This document shows positions 17,825 through 26,954 of a stretch of 64,000 nucleotides of DNA, one piece after another (position 1 is the stretch's first letter; every line of letters begins with the position of its first letter). The notes under the pieces are model-generated. The model did not search any database. It had not been told where the DNA came from and was given only the letters and a program-made list of their open reading frames with translations. The DNA is taken from contig CAIVPX010000019.1 of assembly GCA_903907905.1 (NCBI GenBank), positions 1 to 64,000 of the forward strand, read 5' to 3'. The translations under genes were made by a program, and so were the position numbers. Source of the DNA: an uncultured bacterium. GTDB taxonomy: Bacteria > Pseudomonadota > Gammaproteobacteria > Burkholderiales > Burkholderiaceae_E.

Positions 17825-19192
17825 ATGCCCACTGTCCCGCCCCCCTCGCTTTTTATCGGCTGCGCGGCCGGCGGCTCGGGCGACCGGGTCGACGCCGCCG
17901 CGCCGATCGTCGCCACGCTGATCCGAACCGGCCAGCCCTCAGTGCTCATCTTCGAAAATCTGGCGGAGCGCACGTTGGCGCTCGCCCAGCTCGCCCGCCA
18001 GCGCAACCCGGCCGCGGGCTATGAACCGCTGCTGGAGGCGCAACTGCGGCCCGTGCTGGCCGACTGCCTGCGCCACGGCATCCGAATCGTCAGCAATCTG
18101 GGTGCAGCCAATCCTCGCGGAGCAGCGGCGCACGTGCACCGCCTCGCCGCCGAACTCGGGCTGCCCGCCCCGCGCGTGGCCGTGGTCGAAGGCGACGACC
18201 TGTCTGGCGAAGCGGGTCTGCAGGTCCTGCGCCCCCTCATGCCAGATGCCAACAGCGCAGACCGCTGCCTGAGCGCCAACGTCTACCTGGGCGCGCGAGA
18301 AATCGCCGACGCGCTTCGGGCCGGCGCGCAGATCGTCATCACCGGGCGCGTGGTCGACTCGGCTCTCGCGCTGGGGCCGGCGCTGGCCCACTTTGATTGG
18401 GCCCCCGACGACTGGGACCGGCTGGCGGGCGCGACCATGGCAGGTCATCTGCTGGAATGCGGCGCCCAGGTCACGGGCGGCTACTTCGCCGACCCCGGCC
18501 TCAAGGACGTGCCCGATCTGGCCCGCATCGGCTATCCCATCGCTGAAATCGCGGCCGATGGCAGTTGCATCGTTCGCAAGGCCGAAGCCACCGGAGGCTG
18601 CGTCGAGGTTCGGGTGGTCAAGGAGCAGTTGCTCTATGAGGTGCACGACCCGGGCGACTATCGGGTGCCCGATGTGATCGCCGACATCAACGAAGCCTCG
18701 CTCGAACAGATCGGCCCCGATGCGGTCCGGCTGAGTGGCGTGCGGGGGCACCCTCGCCCCGCCACCCTCAAGGCCCTGGCCTTTCACGAGGGCGGTTGGC
18801 TGGGTGAGGCCGAGATTTCCTATGCGGGCCCCAATGCAATGGCCCGCGCACGCCTGGCCATGGAGGTTGTACTTGAGCGGATGGGGCCGATACCGGCGCT
18901 GCGATTCGACCTGATCGGCACGCTGAGTGTCTTTGCAGACGATACCGGCCGGATGCTGCAGGCGCTTGAGGCCCCAGCGGCTGAAGACGTGCGGCTGCGC
19001 GCCGCGATCCGCCACGACGACGAGTCGGAAATTGATCGCCTGATGCGCGAAGTCTATTCGCTGTGGTTGTGCGGCCCGGCGGGCGGCGGCGGCGTGCGAA
19101 CCGCCAAGCGGCAGCGCCTCTCCAGCGTCGCCTGCATGATCCCGCGCGAGGCCGTGCGGCCCTCATTTGCCTTCGTCGAGGCCACGCCATGA
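17825..19192 (+). CDS. Acyclic terpene utilization AtuA / DUF1446 family protein
   Basis: MPTVPPPSLFIGCAAGGSGDRVDAAAPIVATLIRTGQPSVLIFENLAERTLALAQLARQRNPAAGYEPLL..VITGRVVDSALALGPALAHFDW..GHLLECGAQVTGGYFADPG. Start trimmed from 17582. Confidence 0.8.
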   Translation: MPTVPPPSLFIGCAAGGSGDRVDAAAPIVATLIRTGQPSVLIFENLAERTLALAQLARQRNPAAGYEPLLEAQLRPVLADCLRHGIRIVSNLGAANPRGAAAHVHRLAAELGLPAPRVAVVEGDDLSGEAGLQVLRPLMPDANSADRCLSANVYLGAREIADALRAGAQIVITGRVVDSALALGPALAHFDWAPDDWDRLAGATMAGHLLECGAQVTGGYFADPGLKDVPDLARIGYPIAEIAADGSCIVRKAEATGGCVEVRVVKEQLLYEVHDPGDYRVPDVIADINEASLEQIGPDAVRLSGVRGHPRPATLKALAFHEGGWLGEAEISYAGPNAMARARLAMEVVLERMGPIPALRFDLIGTLSVFADDTGRMLQALEAPAAEDVRLRAAIRHDDESEIDRLMREVYSLWLCGPAGGGGVRTAKRQRLSSVACMIPREAVRPSFAFVEATP

Positions 19193-19560
19193 GCCCCGCT
19201 GATACGGTGAGGGTGCGCCTGCACCGGGTTGCCCACTCCCGGGCGGGCGACAAGGGCAACCACTCCAACCTGTCGCTGTTTGCCTATGACCCCGCCCTCT
19301 ACGAGGTACTGGTCGAGCAGGTGACGCAGGACCGCGTCGCCGTGCTCTTTGCCGAACGCCGTCCGAGCCGGGTAAGGCGCTTTCTCCTGCCCCGACTCCA
19401 TGGCATGAACTTCGTCATCGAGGACGTACTCGACGGCGGGGTCAACGAGTCGCTCAACCTCGACATGCACGGCAAGACCCTGTCCTTTTTGCTGCTCGGC
19501 CTGGAAATCGAGGTGCCCGCGCATCGAATCCCAGGGTTCCTGCCGCCACCCAAAGCCTGA
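19189..19560 (+). CDS. AtuA-like C-terminal (ferredoxin-fold-like) domain protein
   Basis: MSPADTVRVRLHRVAHSRAGDKGNHSNLSLFAYDPALYEVLVEQVT..VEDVLDGGVNESLNLDMHGKTLSFLLL; ATGA overlap with the AtuA stop. Confidence 0.75.
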   Translation: MSPADTVRVRLHRVAHSRAGDKGNHSNLSLFAYDPALYEVLVEQVTQDRVAVLFAERRPSRVRRFLLPRLHGMNFVIEDVLDGGVNESLNLDMHGKTLSFLLLGLEIEVPAHRIPGFLPPPKA

Positions 19561-19680
19561 GGCGGCCCGGAAATCGAATCGCCCCCCTTGTCTTGCGCCA
19601 GACATCCGCGAACAATACGGCCCCAAGTCCGCCGAGCTGAAAAGAGCAGACAGTCCGATCGCCGCTGAACCGGAGGAGCC

Positions 19681-20952
19681 GTGGGTTCGACCATCACTGA
19701 AAAGATCTTTGCCCGAGTCGCAGGCCGTGACTCGGTGCGCGCGGGCGACGAGGTACTTGCCAAGCCCGACTTTGTCATCGCCTACGACTTTCCCGGCTAC
19801 ACCGACGTCATCTTCAAGCAGATGCGCGACGATTTCGGCATTGCCAAGGTGAACGACCCCAAGCGCTTTGCGCTCTTCATCGATCACATGGTGCCGACGG
19901 CCACGCCCAAGGAAGAGGAACTGCATATCCAGACCCGCAACTGGGGCGCCGAACAGGGCGTGCCGGTCTATGAGCGCAAGGGCATTGGTCATCAGGTGAG
20001 CGCCGAACTCGGCTACGCCACCCCGGGCGCGTTCGCCGTGCACTTCGACGGCCACATCAGCCAACTGGGGGCACTGGGCACCCTGGCCATCGGCCTGCGT
20101 CGCAATCTCCTCGAAGCCTTCGTCAATGACACCGTCTCCATCCGGGTGCCGGCCACCGTGCGGGTCAATCTGTCCGGCGCGCTGCAGCCAGGGGTCATGG
20201 CGCGCGACGTCTTCCACCACATCGTCCGCGTGATGGGCCCGGCCTCCTGCGCCTTCAAGGTGCTCGAACTGGGGGGGCCGGTCATCGAGGCCATGAGCAT
20301 CGAGGGGCGGCAGACCCTGTGCGGGCAGGCCATGTTCGTCGGGGCCACCACGGCGATTGTCAATCCCGACGCGAAAGCGATCGACTATGCCCGGGGACGC
20401 GCCCGCATCGCGCTCGACCCCGTCTGCAGCGACCCCGATGCCCGTTACGACCGGGTGGTCGACATCGATATTTCGGCGCTCGAACCGATCGTGGTCATTC
20501 CGCCCAGCCCCGCCCGCACCCGCGATCTCAAGGACTATCTGGGCCTGCCCATCCAGTCCGGTTATCTCGGCTCCTGCGCAAGCGGTCGCATGGAAGACCT
20601 GCGGGCGGCCGCCCAGGTGCTGCGCGGTCGCCAGGTCGCGCCCGGCGTGTCGCTGCACATCGTCCCGACCTCGCAGGCCCTCATGTCGCAGGCGGCCGCC
20701 GAAGGTCTCATCCAGATCTTCTCGGACGCGGGCGCCTTCGTGAGTTCACCCTCGTGTGACTACTGCTTCGGGCGCATCGCCACCATGAGCAGCGGCCAGC
20801 GGGCCGTGTCCACCGGCACGCTCAACGTGCCGGGCCGCATGGGTAGCCCCGACTCCGAAATCTACCTCTGCAACGCCGCCGTGGTGGCCGCCTCGGCGGT
20901 CGCCGGCAGCATCGCCGACCCCCGCCCCTATCTCGCGGGTCACAGCGTCTGA
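19681..20952 (+). CDS. Aconitase/3-isopropylmalate dehydratase family large subunit (LeuC/DmdA-like)
   Basis: GTG start; RDSVRAGDEVLAKPDFVIAYDFPGYTDVI..GYLGSCASGRMEDLRAAAQVLRG..SSPSCDYCFGRIATMSSGQRAVSTGTLNVPGRMGSPDSEIYLCNAAVVAASAVAG; Fe-S cysteine motifs retained. Confidence 0.87.
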   Translation: MGSTITEKIFARVAGRDSVRAGDEVLAKPDFVIAYDFPGYTDVIFKQMRDDFGIAKVNDPKRFALFIDHMVPTATPKEEELHIQTRNWGAEQGVPVYERKGIGHQVSAELGYATPGAFAVHFDGHISQLGALGTLAIGLRRNLLEAFVNDTVSIRVPATVRVNLSGALQPGVMARDVFHHIVRVMGPASCAFKVLELGGPVIEAMSIEGRQTLCGQAMFVGATTAIVNPDAKAIDYARGRARIALDPVCSDPDARYDRVVDIDISALEPIVVIPPSPARTRDLKDYLGLPIQSGYLGSCASGRMEDLRAAAQVLRGRQVAPGVSLHIVPTSQALMSQAAAEGLIQIFSDAGAFVSSPSCDYCFGRIATMSSGQRAVSTGTLNVPGRMGSPDSEIYLCNAAVVAASAVAGSIADPRPYLAGHSV

Positions 20953-20974
20953 TCGCGTCAGCAGGAGCACTGTC

Positions 20975-21493
20975 ATGGCTCTCGAAAATCTCAGCGGCCG
21001 CGTCGCCTGGATCTTCACCGAGGAAGACTTCGACGTCGACCAGATCGTCGGCGTCAAGAACATCAAGGTCACCGACATCGACGAACTTTCGTCGCTGGCA
21101 ATGAAGGACTACGACCCGGATTTCACCCGACTGGTCCAGCCCGGCGATGTGCTCGTGGGGGGCGTCAACTTTGGCTACGGTCACCCCCACTACCCGCCGA
21201 TGCGCGCCATGCGCCATCTGGGCATCCGTGCCGTCATCGCCGAATCCTTCTCGCCAGGATTCTGGCGGGGCGAAATCAGCATGGGCTTTCCGCTGGTTGC
21301 CTGCCCCGGCATCCTCGCCGCCGCGCAACGCTGGGATCAGTTGACCCTTGACTGGGACGCGGGAGCGGTCCTCTTCAGCGATGGACGTAGTCTCCCCTTC
21401 TCGCCGCTGTCCCTGGCCGATCGCAGCATGCTCGAGTTCGGCGGCCTGACCGGCTATCTCAAGCACCGCGCGGCCGCATCACGTGCGGCCTGA
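20975..21493 (+). CDS. 3-isopropylmalate dehydratase-like small subunit (LeuD/DmdB-like)
   Basis: 172 aa: FDVDQIVGVKNIKVTDIDELSSLAMKDYDPDFTRLVQPGDVLVGGVNFGYGHPHYPPMRAMRHLGIRAVIAESFSPGFWR. Confidence 0.85.
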   Translation: MALENLSGRVAWIFTEEDFDVDQIVGVKNIKVTDIDELSSLAMKDYDPDFTRLVQPGDVLVGGVNFGYGHPHYPPMRAMRHLGIRAVIAESFSPGFWRGEISMGFPLVACPGILAAAQRWDQLTLDWDAGAVLFSDGRSLPFSPLSLADRSMLEFGGLTGYLKHRAAASRAA

Positions 21494-21526
21494 CTGCCCC
21501 GCAGTCTGCTCACCCGAGAGGGCCGC

Positions 21527-22390
21527 ATGGGGCAGATGATCGTGAGCGGCATTGCGCTGGGGGCCATCTACGGACTGGTGGCGCTGGGCATCGTGCTGGT
21601 CTTCAAGGCCACGGGCGTGCTCAACTTCGCGCACGGCGAAGCCGTGATGATCTCTACCTTCGTGGCACTCACCCTGATCAAGCTCGGCTTGCCCTACTGG
21701 CTGGCCGTGCTCGGAACCCTGGTGTTTGCCGCAGCCTTCGGATGGATCATCGAACGCTTCATCATCCGACCTTTTCTGGGCAAGTCGCTACTGGTGAGCG
21801 GCATCGCTACCCTGGGCCTCTTTCTGTTGATGGGCGATTTCGCGGTCTGGCTCTGGGGCAAAGACCCCTTCGACTTCCCCGGCCCCTTCTCGCAAAAACC
21901 CATCTTCATCTCGGGCGTGGCGGTGTCACCCGCCGACCTCGGTATCGTGGGGGTCGCCAGCCTGCTGGCGGGCGGGCTGTTTGCCTTCTTTCGCTTCACG
22001 CGGCTCGGCATCGCCATGCAGGCCTGTATGGAAAACCCCACCGCCGCCCAACTCATGGGCATCCCGATTCGCCGGATTCATTCGCTGGCCTGGATGCTGT
22101 CGCACATGATCGGCGCCATCGCGGGTCTGCTCATCGCCCCGGTCACCTTTCTGCATTTCACGATGATGCAGCACGTGCTGCATTTTGCGTTTGCCGCTGC
22201 CGTGCTGGGCGGTATCTTCAGCCTGCCGGGCTCGCTGATCGGTGGCATTGTCATCGGCATAACCGCCAACCTCACGGGCGCCTATGTGTCCTCGGCGTGG
22301 AAAGAGATCGTGCCCTTCGCGGTCATGCTGGCCATCCTGATCCTGCGGCCCCACGGTCTGCTGGCCGTCAGACCCGTGAAGAAGGTCTGA
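21527..22390 (+). CDS. Branched-chain amino acid-type ABC transporter permease (LivH-like)
   Basis: MGQMIVSGIALGAIYGLVALGIVLVFKATGVLNFAHGEAVMISTFVALTL. Confidence 0.92.
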   Translation: MGQMIVSGIALGAIYGLVALGIVLVFKATGVLNFAHGEAVMISTFVALTLIKLGLPYWLAVLGTLVFAAAFGWIIERFIIRPFLGKSLLVSGIATLGLFLLMGDFAVWLWGKDPFDFPGPFSQKPIFISGVAVSPADLGIVGVASLLAGGLFAFFRFTRLGIAMQACMENPTAAQLMGIPIRRIHSLAWMLSHMIGAIAGLLIAPVTFLHFTMMQHVLHFAFAAAVLGGIFSLPGSLIGGIVIGITANLTGAYVSSAWKEIVPFAVMLAILILRPHGLLAVRPVKKV

Positions 22391-22391
22391 G

Positions 22392-23315
22392 ATGAAGCAC
22401 CTGCGCCTCACCGGACTGGTCGCGCTGGCACTGGCCCTGCCGCTGTTGCCGGGCGGCTACGTCCTCTACGTGGCGAGCCTGGTGCTCATCTATGTGCTGG
22501 CCTCCTTCGGCACCAACATTCTGATTGGCTACACCAACCTGATCTCGCTGGCCGGCGCCACCTTCTTCGGCGTGGGCGCCTACGGCACTACCATCCTCGC
22601 CAACCAGTTCGGCGTGCCGCTGCCGCTTGCCATGCTGATGGCGGGCCTGATCGCGGCAATGATCGGCGTGCTGCTGGCGGTGCCCGTGCTCCGACTGGAG
22701 GAGGTGTTCCTTGCGATCGCCACGCTGGGATTTGTCATGATCTTCATGGAGCTCGCCAAGCAGGGCGGCGACCTCACCGGCGGCGAGTCAGGCATGCCGG
22801 GTCCATCGCCCACCCTTTTCGGCCTGCCACTTGACGAGCGCGGGCTCTACCTCTACATCGTCGTCGTGCTGCTGGCCTGTCTCTGGATGGCGCGCAATCT
22901 TTCAGACAGCCGCTTCGGCCGGGGCTTTCTCGCCATCAAGGGCAGCGAGGTGGCCGCACGCTCCCTCGGGCTTGACGCCGCCCGGCTCAAGCTCGTCGCA
23001 TTTGGCATCTGCGCGTTCTACACCGGCATCGCCGGCGCCATGTTCGCCCCGCTGGTGCGCTTCGTCGATCCCTCGGTCTTCGACATCATGGTGTCGATCA
23101 GCTTCGTGTCCATGGTCATTGTGGGGGGCATCGGCTCGGTCTGGGGGTCGGTGCTCGGCGCGGTCTTCGTGGCCGGCGCACCTCAGGTGCTCACCTACAT
23201 CGGCCTCGACAACGTGCAGCGCTCGCTCTACGGCGTGGCCATGATCCTGTCGCTCAGGTTTCTGCCTGACGGCCTGGTCGGACTGCTGCGGCGCCATCGG
23301 GGGACAGGTCGGTGA
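22392..23315 (+). CDS. Branched-chain amino acid-type ABC transporter permease (LivM-like)
   Basis: TNILIGYTNLISLAGATFFGVGAYGTTILANQFGVPLPLAMLMAGLIAAMIGVLLAVPVLRLEEVFLAIATLGF. Confidence 0.92.
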   Translation: MKHLRLTGLVALALALPLLPGGYVLYVASLVLIYVLASFGTNILIGYTNLISLAGATFFGVGAYGTTILANQFGVPLPLAMLMAGLIAAMIGVLLAVPVLRLEEVFLAIATLGFVMIFMELAKQGGDLTGGESGMPGPSPTLFGLPLDERGLYLYIVVVLLACLWMARNLSDSRFGRGFLAIKGSEVAARSLGLDAARLKLVAFGICAFYTGIAGAMFAPLVRFVDPSVFDIMVSISFVSMVIVGGIGSVWGSVLGAVFVAGAPQVLTYIGLDNVQRSLYGVAMILSLRFLPDGLVGLLRRHRGTGR

Positions 23316-24091
23316 GCGTACTGACCATCAGCGGTCTTCGCATCGCCTTCGGCGGCCTGGTGGCCGTGCAGGATCTGAACCTCGCCGTCGAGCAAGGCAG
23401 CGTCCACGCGCTCATCGGGCCCAATGGCGCTGGCAAGACCACGGTACTCAACTGCATCAGCCGGTTTTACACACCCGACCAGGGCTCGATCCGCTTCGAG
23501 GGCAAGGAACTCACGGCCCAGCCCGATCACCGCCTGGCCAGGCTTGGAATTGCCCGCACCTTCCAGAACCTCGAACTGTTCGCGGACCTGTCGGTACTCG
23601 ACAATGTGCGTATCGCGCGTCACGGCTTTCAGCGTGCAACGCTGCTCGAGGTGCTCTGGAATCTATCCCGTCGGCGTCGCGACGAGACCGAGCAGCGTGA
23701 GCGCGCCGAGGCCATCATCGAATCGGTGGGCCTGGCGGTCCATCGCCACGCCCGGGTGCGCGACCTGCCCTACGGCACGCAAAAGCTCGTCGAACTGGCG
23801 CGCTCGATCGCGCTCGAACCGCGACTGCTGCTGCTCGACGAACCGGCTGCAGGTATGAACCAGCGAGAGATTGGTCGTCTGGGTGAACTGCTGCTCGAGA
23901 TCCGTGAACGCCTCGACGCAACACTCCTCTTGATCGAGCACAACATGTCGCTGGTGATGGGTATCTCGCAGCGCATCACCGTCATGCAGCATGGCGCGTT
24001 TCTCGCTGAGGGCACGCCGGCAGAGATCGAGAAGAACCCGGCCGTCATCAGCGCCTACCTCGGAGGGGGCAAGTATGGCCGCCGCGCTTGA
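23312..24091 (+). CDS. ABC transporter ATP-binding protein (LivG-like)
   Basis: Walker A GPNGAGKTT, LARLGIARTFQNLELF, LLLLDEPAAGMNQREI. Confidence 0.92.
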   Translation: MSVLTISGLRIAFGGLVAVQDLNLAVEQGSVHALIGPNGAGKTTVLNCISRFYTPDQGSIRFEGKELTAQPDHRLARLGIARTFQNLELFADLSVLDNVRIARHGFQRATLLEVLWNLSRRRRDETEQRERAEAIIESVGLAVHRHARVRDLPYGTQKLVELARSIALEPRLLLLDEPAAGMNQREIGRLGELLLEIRERLDATLLLIEHNMSLVMGISQRITVMQHGAFLAEGTPAEIEKNPAVISAYLGGGKYGRRA

Positions 24092-24788
24092 GATCACCGA
24101 CCTGATCGCAGGCTATCGCAGCGTTCGCGCGCTGCATGGCGTGTCGCTGTCGGTGAACGAAGCCGAGATCGTGTGCGTGCTGGGCGCCAATGGCGCAGGC
24201 AAGAGCACGCTGCTGCGGACGATTTCGGGGCTGATCGTCCCCGAGTCGGGAAACATCCGGCTGCATGGTCAGGCCATCGCTGGGGCGCCACCCGAGTTCA
24301 TCGTGCGCGCGGGAGCGGTGCACGTGCCACAGGGGCGCATGGTGTTTGGTGCGCTCAGCGTGCGCGAAAACCTCATGCTGGGCGGCTTCACCCGGCCGGC
24401 GGGCGAAATGGCCGCCGGCATCGATCGCGCGGTGGCCTATTTCCCCAGACTGGGCGAGCGCATGGCGCAGCGTGCCGGGACGCTGTCGGGCGGTGAACAG
24501 CAGATGCTCGCCATCGCGCGGGGGCTCATGTCGCGGCCCACCCTGCTCATGCTGGATGAACCCTCGATGGGGGTGGCGCCCGTCATCAAGGAGCAAATCT
24601 TCGACCAGCTGGGCGAGATCAGCCGGAAGGAGAGAACGGCCATACTGCTGGTCGAACAGGACGCTGACTATGCGCTGGGCGTCTCCACACGGGGCTACGT
24701 GCTGGAAACCGGGCGTGTGGTGATGCAAGGCGAGGCAGCCCAACTGGCTGGAAACGAAGACCTCAAACGCGCCTACCTCGGCGCATGA
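24075..24788 (+). CDS. ABC transporter ATP-binding protein (LivF-like)
   Basis: Start trimmed to MAAALEITDLIAGY; GANGAGKST, LSGGEQQMLAIARGLMSRPTLLMLDEPSMGVAPVI. Confidence 0.92.
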   Translation: MAAALEITDLIAGYRSVRALHGVSLSVNEAEIVCVLGANGAGKSTLLRTISGLIVPESGNIRLHGQAIAGAPPEFIVRAGAVHVPQGRMVFGALSVRENLMLGGFTRPAGEMAAGIDRAVAYFPRLGERMAQRAGTLSGGEQQMLAIARGLMSRPTLLMLDEPSMGVAPVIKEQIFDQLGEISRKERTAILLVEQDADYALGVSTRGYVLETGRVVMQGEAAQLAGNEDLKRAYLGA

Positions 24789-24804
24789 CCAAGGAGACCC
24801 CACC

Positions 24805-26034
24805 ATGAACACCCCCACCGCCAAGCAACCGAAGCGCCGCGCCCTCGCGCGGGCGCTGGCCTGTGTCGTCACGGGCGCAACGCTGAGCCTGCCCGCTTTG
24901 GCGCAATACGAGAACAAGGCCGAAGGGGTGTCGCGTAACGAAGTCATCGTCGGTACCTCGGTCGCGCTGTCCGGAACGCTGGCCTACATGGGCAAGGCGA
25001 TCGAGGAGGGCATGAGCGTCTACTTCGACGGTATCAACAAGGCAGGCGGCGTCAATGGCCGCAGAATCAAGCTGGTCAGCTATGACGACGAATTCAAGCC
25101 GGCCAAGACCGTGGCCAATGCCAAGCTGCTGGTCGAGCGCGACAACGCGCTCGCGCTGGTTGGCGTTCTCGGCACACCCACGGTGCTTGCGGCCTACGAG
25201 TACGCCAAGGAAAAACAGGTGCCCATGATCGGCGCGCTGTCGATCTCGGATGCGGTGTCCACGCCCCCGCGCGATCTGGTCTATGCACTGCCCTCGCCGC
25301 AGTCGACCGAGGCCGCAGCCTACATCGACTACGCAGTCAAGTCGCTCAAGGCCAAGCGGATCGCCATCCTGTATCAGAACGACTCTTGGGGTAAGCCCGC
25401 CCGCGATGTCGCCGAGGCACGCATGCAAACGCACGGGCTCAAGCCAGTCGAGGTGCAGACCTTCGAGCGTCTGGCCACCGACATGACCTCGCAGGTCTTC
25501 AAGCTGCGCGAGTCAAAGCCCGATGTGGTCGTTGTCTATGCGCTGGGTCAGCAGGCAGCGGTTTTCTTCAAGGCGGCTGAAAAGCTCGGCTGGGAGCCGG
25601 TCGTATTCGGTGCCGGTGGACTCAATGACCCCAAGTTCGTGGAACTGCTTGAGGGCAAGAAGGTCAAGCTCTACGTGGCCTCCTACTATGACGCCATCGA
25701 CGGCGACAATCCCGCAATCAAGGCCTTCGTAGCCGATTACGCCGCCAAGTACAACGGCAGCAAACCCTCCGCACTCGCGCTCATGGGCTACTCGGCTGCG
25801 GCTGTCTTCAGCGAGGCGCTCAAGCGCAGCGGCAACGAACCCAGCCGGGCGCGCCTCATTGCAGAGATGGACAAGCTGCAAGGCTTTGACCAAAAAATCG
25901 GCCCCAAGATCACCTTCGAACCCATTGGCAAGGGCGACTACGCACGGCGCGGCCAGACGGGTGTGGTGCTGATGGAACTGAAGGATCAGAAATTCGTCTC
26001 GATGGGCAGCTACATCGACCCGGTCTCGCGCTGA
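24805..26034 (+). CDS. ABC transporter substrate-binding protein (LivK-like)
   Basis: Signal peptide; EVIVGTSVALSGTLAYMGKAIEEGMSVYFDGINKAGGVNGRRIKLVSYDDEFKPAKTVANAKLLVE. Confidence 0.9.
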   Translation: MNTPTAKQPKRRALARALACVVTGATLSLPALAQYENKAEGVSRNEVIVGTSVALSGTLAYMGKAIEEGMSVYFDGINKAGGVNGRRIKLVSYDDEFKPAKTVANAKLLVERDNALALVGVLGTPTVLAAYEYAKEKQVPMIGALSISDAVSTPPRDLVYALPSPQSTEAAAYIDYAVKSLKAKRIAILYQNDSWGKPARDVAEARMQTHGLKPVEVQTFERLATDMTSQVFKLRESKPDVVVVYALGQQAAVFFKAAEKLGWEPVVFGAGGLNDPKFVELLEGKKVKLYVASYYDAIDGDNPAIKAFVADYAAKYNGSKPSALALMGYSAAAVFSEALKRSGNEPSRARLIAEMDKLQGFDQKIGPKITFEPIGKGDYARRGQTGVVLMELKDQKFVSMGSYIDPVSR

Positions 26035-26069
26035 ACCCGGGCCCCCTACCCCTTCCTGGAGACGAATCC

Positions 26070-26936
26070 ATGAGCACGCCCGCCCGCGCATTGCGCGACA
26101 TCCTCGCAGCCGGCCGAACCATCTGGACGGCTGGCGCCTACGACGCGCTGTCGGCCAAGCTGATCGAGGAGGCGGGCTTTGATGCCGTCTTCACGACTGG
26201 GTTCGGCATTTCGGCCTCTCACCTCGGCCAGCCGGATGTCGAGCTCTACACCATGACCGAAAACCTCGGTGTGGTGCGCAACATGGTGAGTTGCACCACC
26301 AAGCCTTTGATCGCCGATGGCGACACGGGCTATGGCAATGTCATCAACGTGATGCGAACCGTCCGAGAGTTCGAGCGCGCGGGCGCGGCCGGCATCGTCT
26401 TTGAGGATCAGCTGATCCCCAAGCGCTGCCCCGCTGCGGCCACCAAGGTGGACGTGCTGCCAGCGCTCGAGGCGGCACGCAAGATCCGCGCTGCCTGTGA
26501 CGCCCGCCGTGACCCCGATTTCCTGATCGTCGCCCGCACCGATGCCGACAGCGTGGAAGAGTCGATCGAACGCGCCTGCCTTTACGCCGAGGCCGGTGCC
26601 GACCTCATCCAACCGATCTCGCGCACGATGAAAAATCTGGATGACCTCAAGAAACTGAGCGCGGCCTGCGGCCGACGCCTGTCGCTGCAAATACTCGCCT
26701 GGCTTGAAAAAGACCTCACGCCCGAACAGATCGAGTCGGTAGCAGGTCTGGCCGTGTTTCCGCTCGTGCCGCTCATGACGGTCACCGCCGCCATGCGCAG
26801 CAATCTCACCGCCCTCAAGGCCAATCTGCATGCACGTTCGCTTCCCTTGCCGCAGACGAGCATGAGCGATTTCAAGACGCTGATCGGATTCGGCGAGATC
26901 GAGCGGATTCAGACGCAGTACGAGATGGACCTCTGA
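26070..26936 (+). CDS. Isocitrate lyase/PEP mutase superfamily carbon-carbon lyase
   Basis: 288 aa: TTGFGISASHLGQPDVELYTMTENLGVVRNMV, PLIADGDTGYGNVINVMRTVREFERAGAAGIVFEDQLIPKRCPA, FLIVARTDA. Confidence 0.87.
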   Translation: MSTPARALRDILAAGRTIWTAGAYDALSAKLIEEAGFDAVFTTGFGISASHLGQPDVELYTMTENLGVVRNMVSCTTKPLIADGDTGYGNVINVMRTVREFERAGAAGIVFEDQLIPKRCPAAATKVDVLPALEAARKIRAACDARRDPDFLIVARTDADSVEESIERACLYAEAGADLIQPISRTMKNLDDLKKLSAACGRRLSLQILAWLEKDLTPEQIESVAGLAVFPLVPLMTVTAAMRSNLTALKANLHARSLPLPQTSMSDFKTLIGFGEIERIQTQYEMDL

Positions 26937-26954
26937 AAATTCGCGCCCGGCGGC

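Noticed and set aside
19054-20658. 534-aa minus-strand ORF
   Set aside because: Antisense to the LeuC-like gene with intact Fe-S motifs; no family signature.
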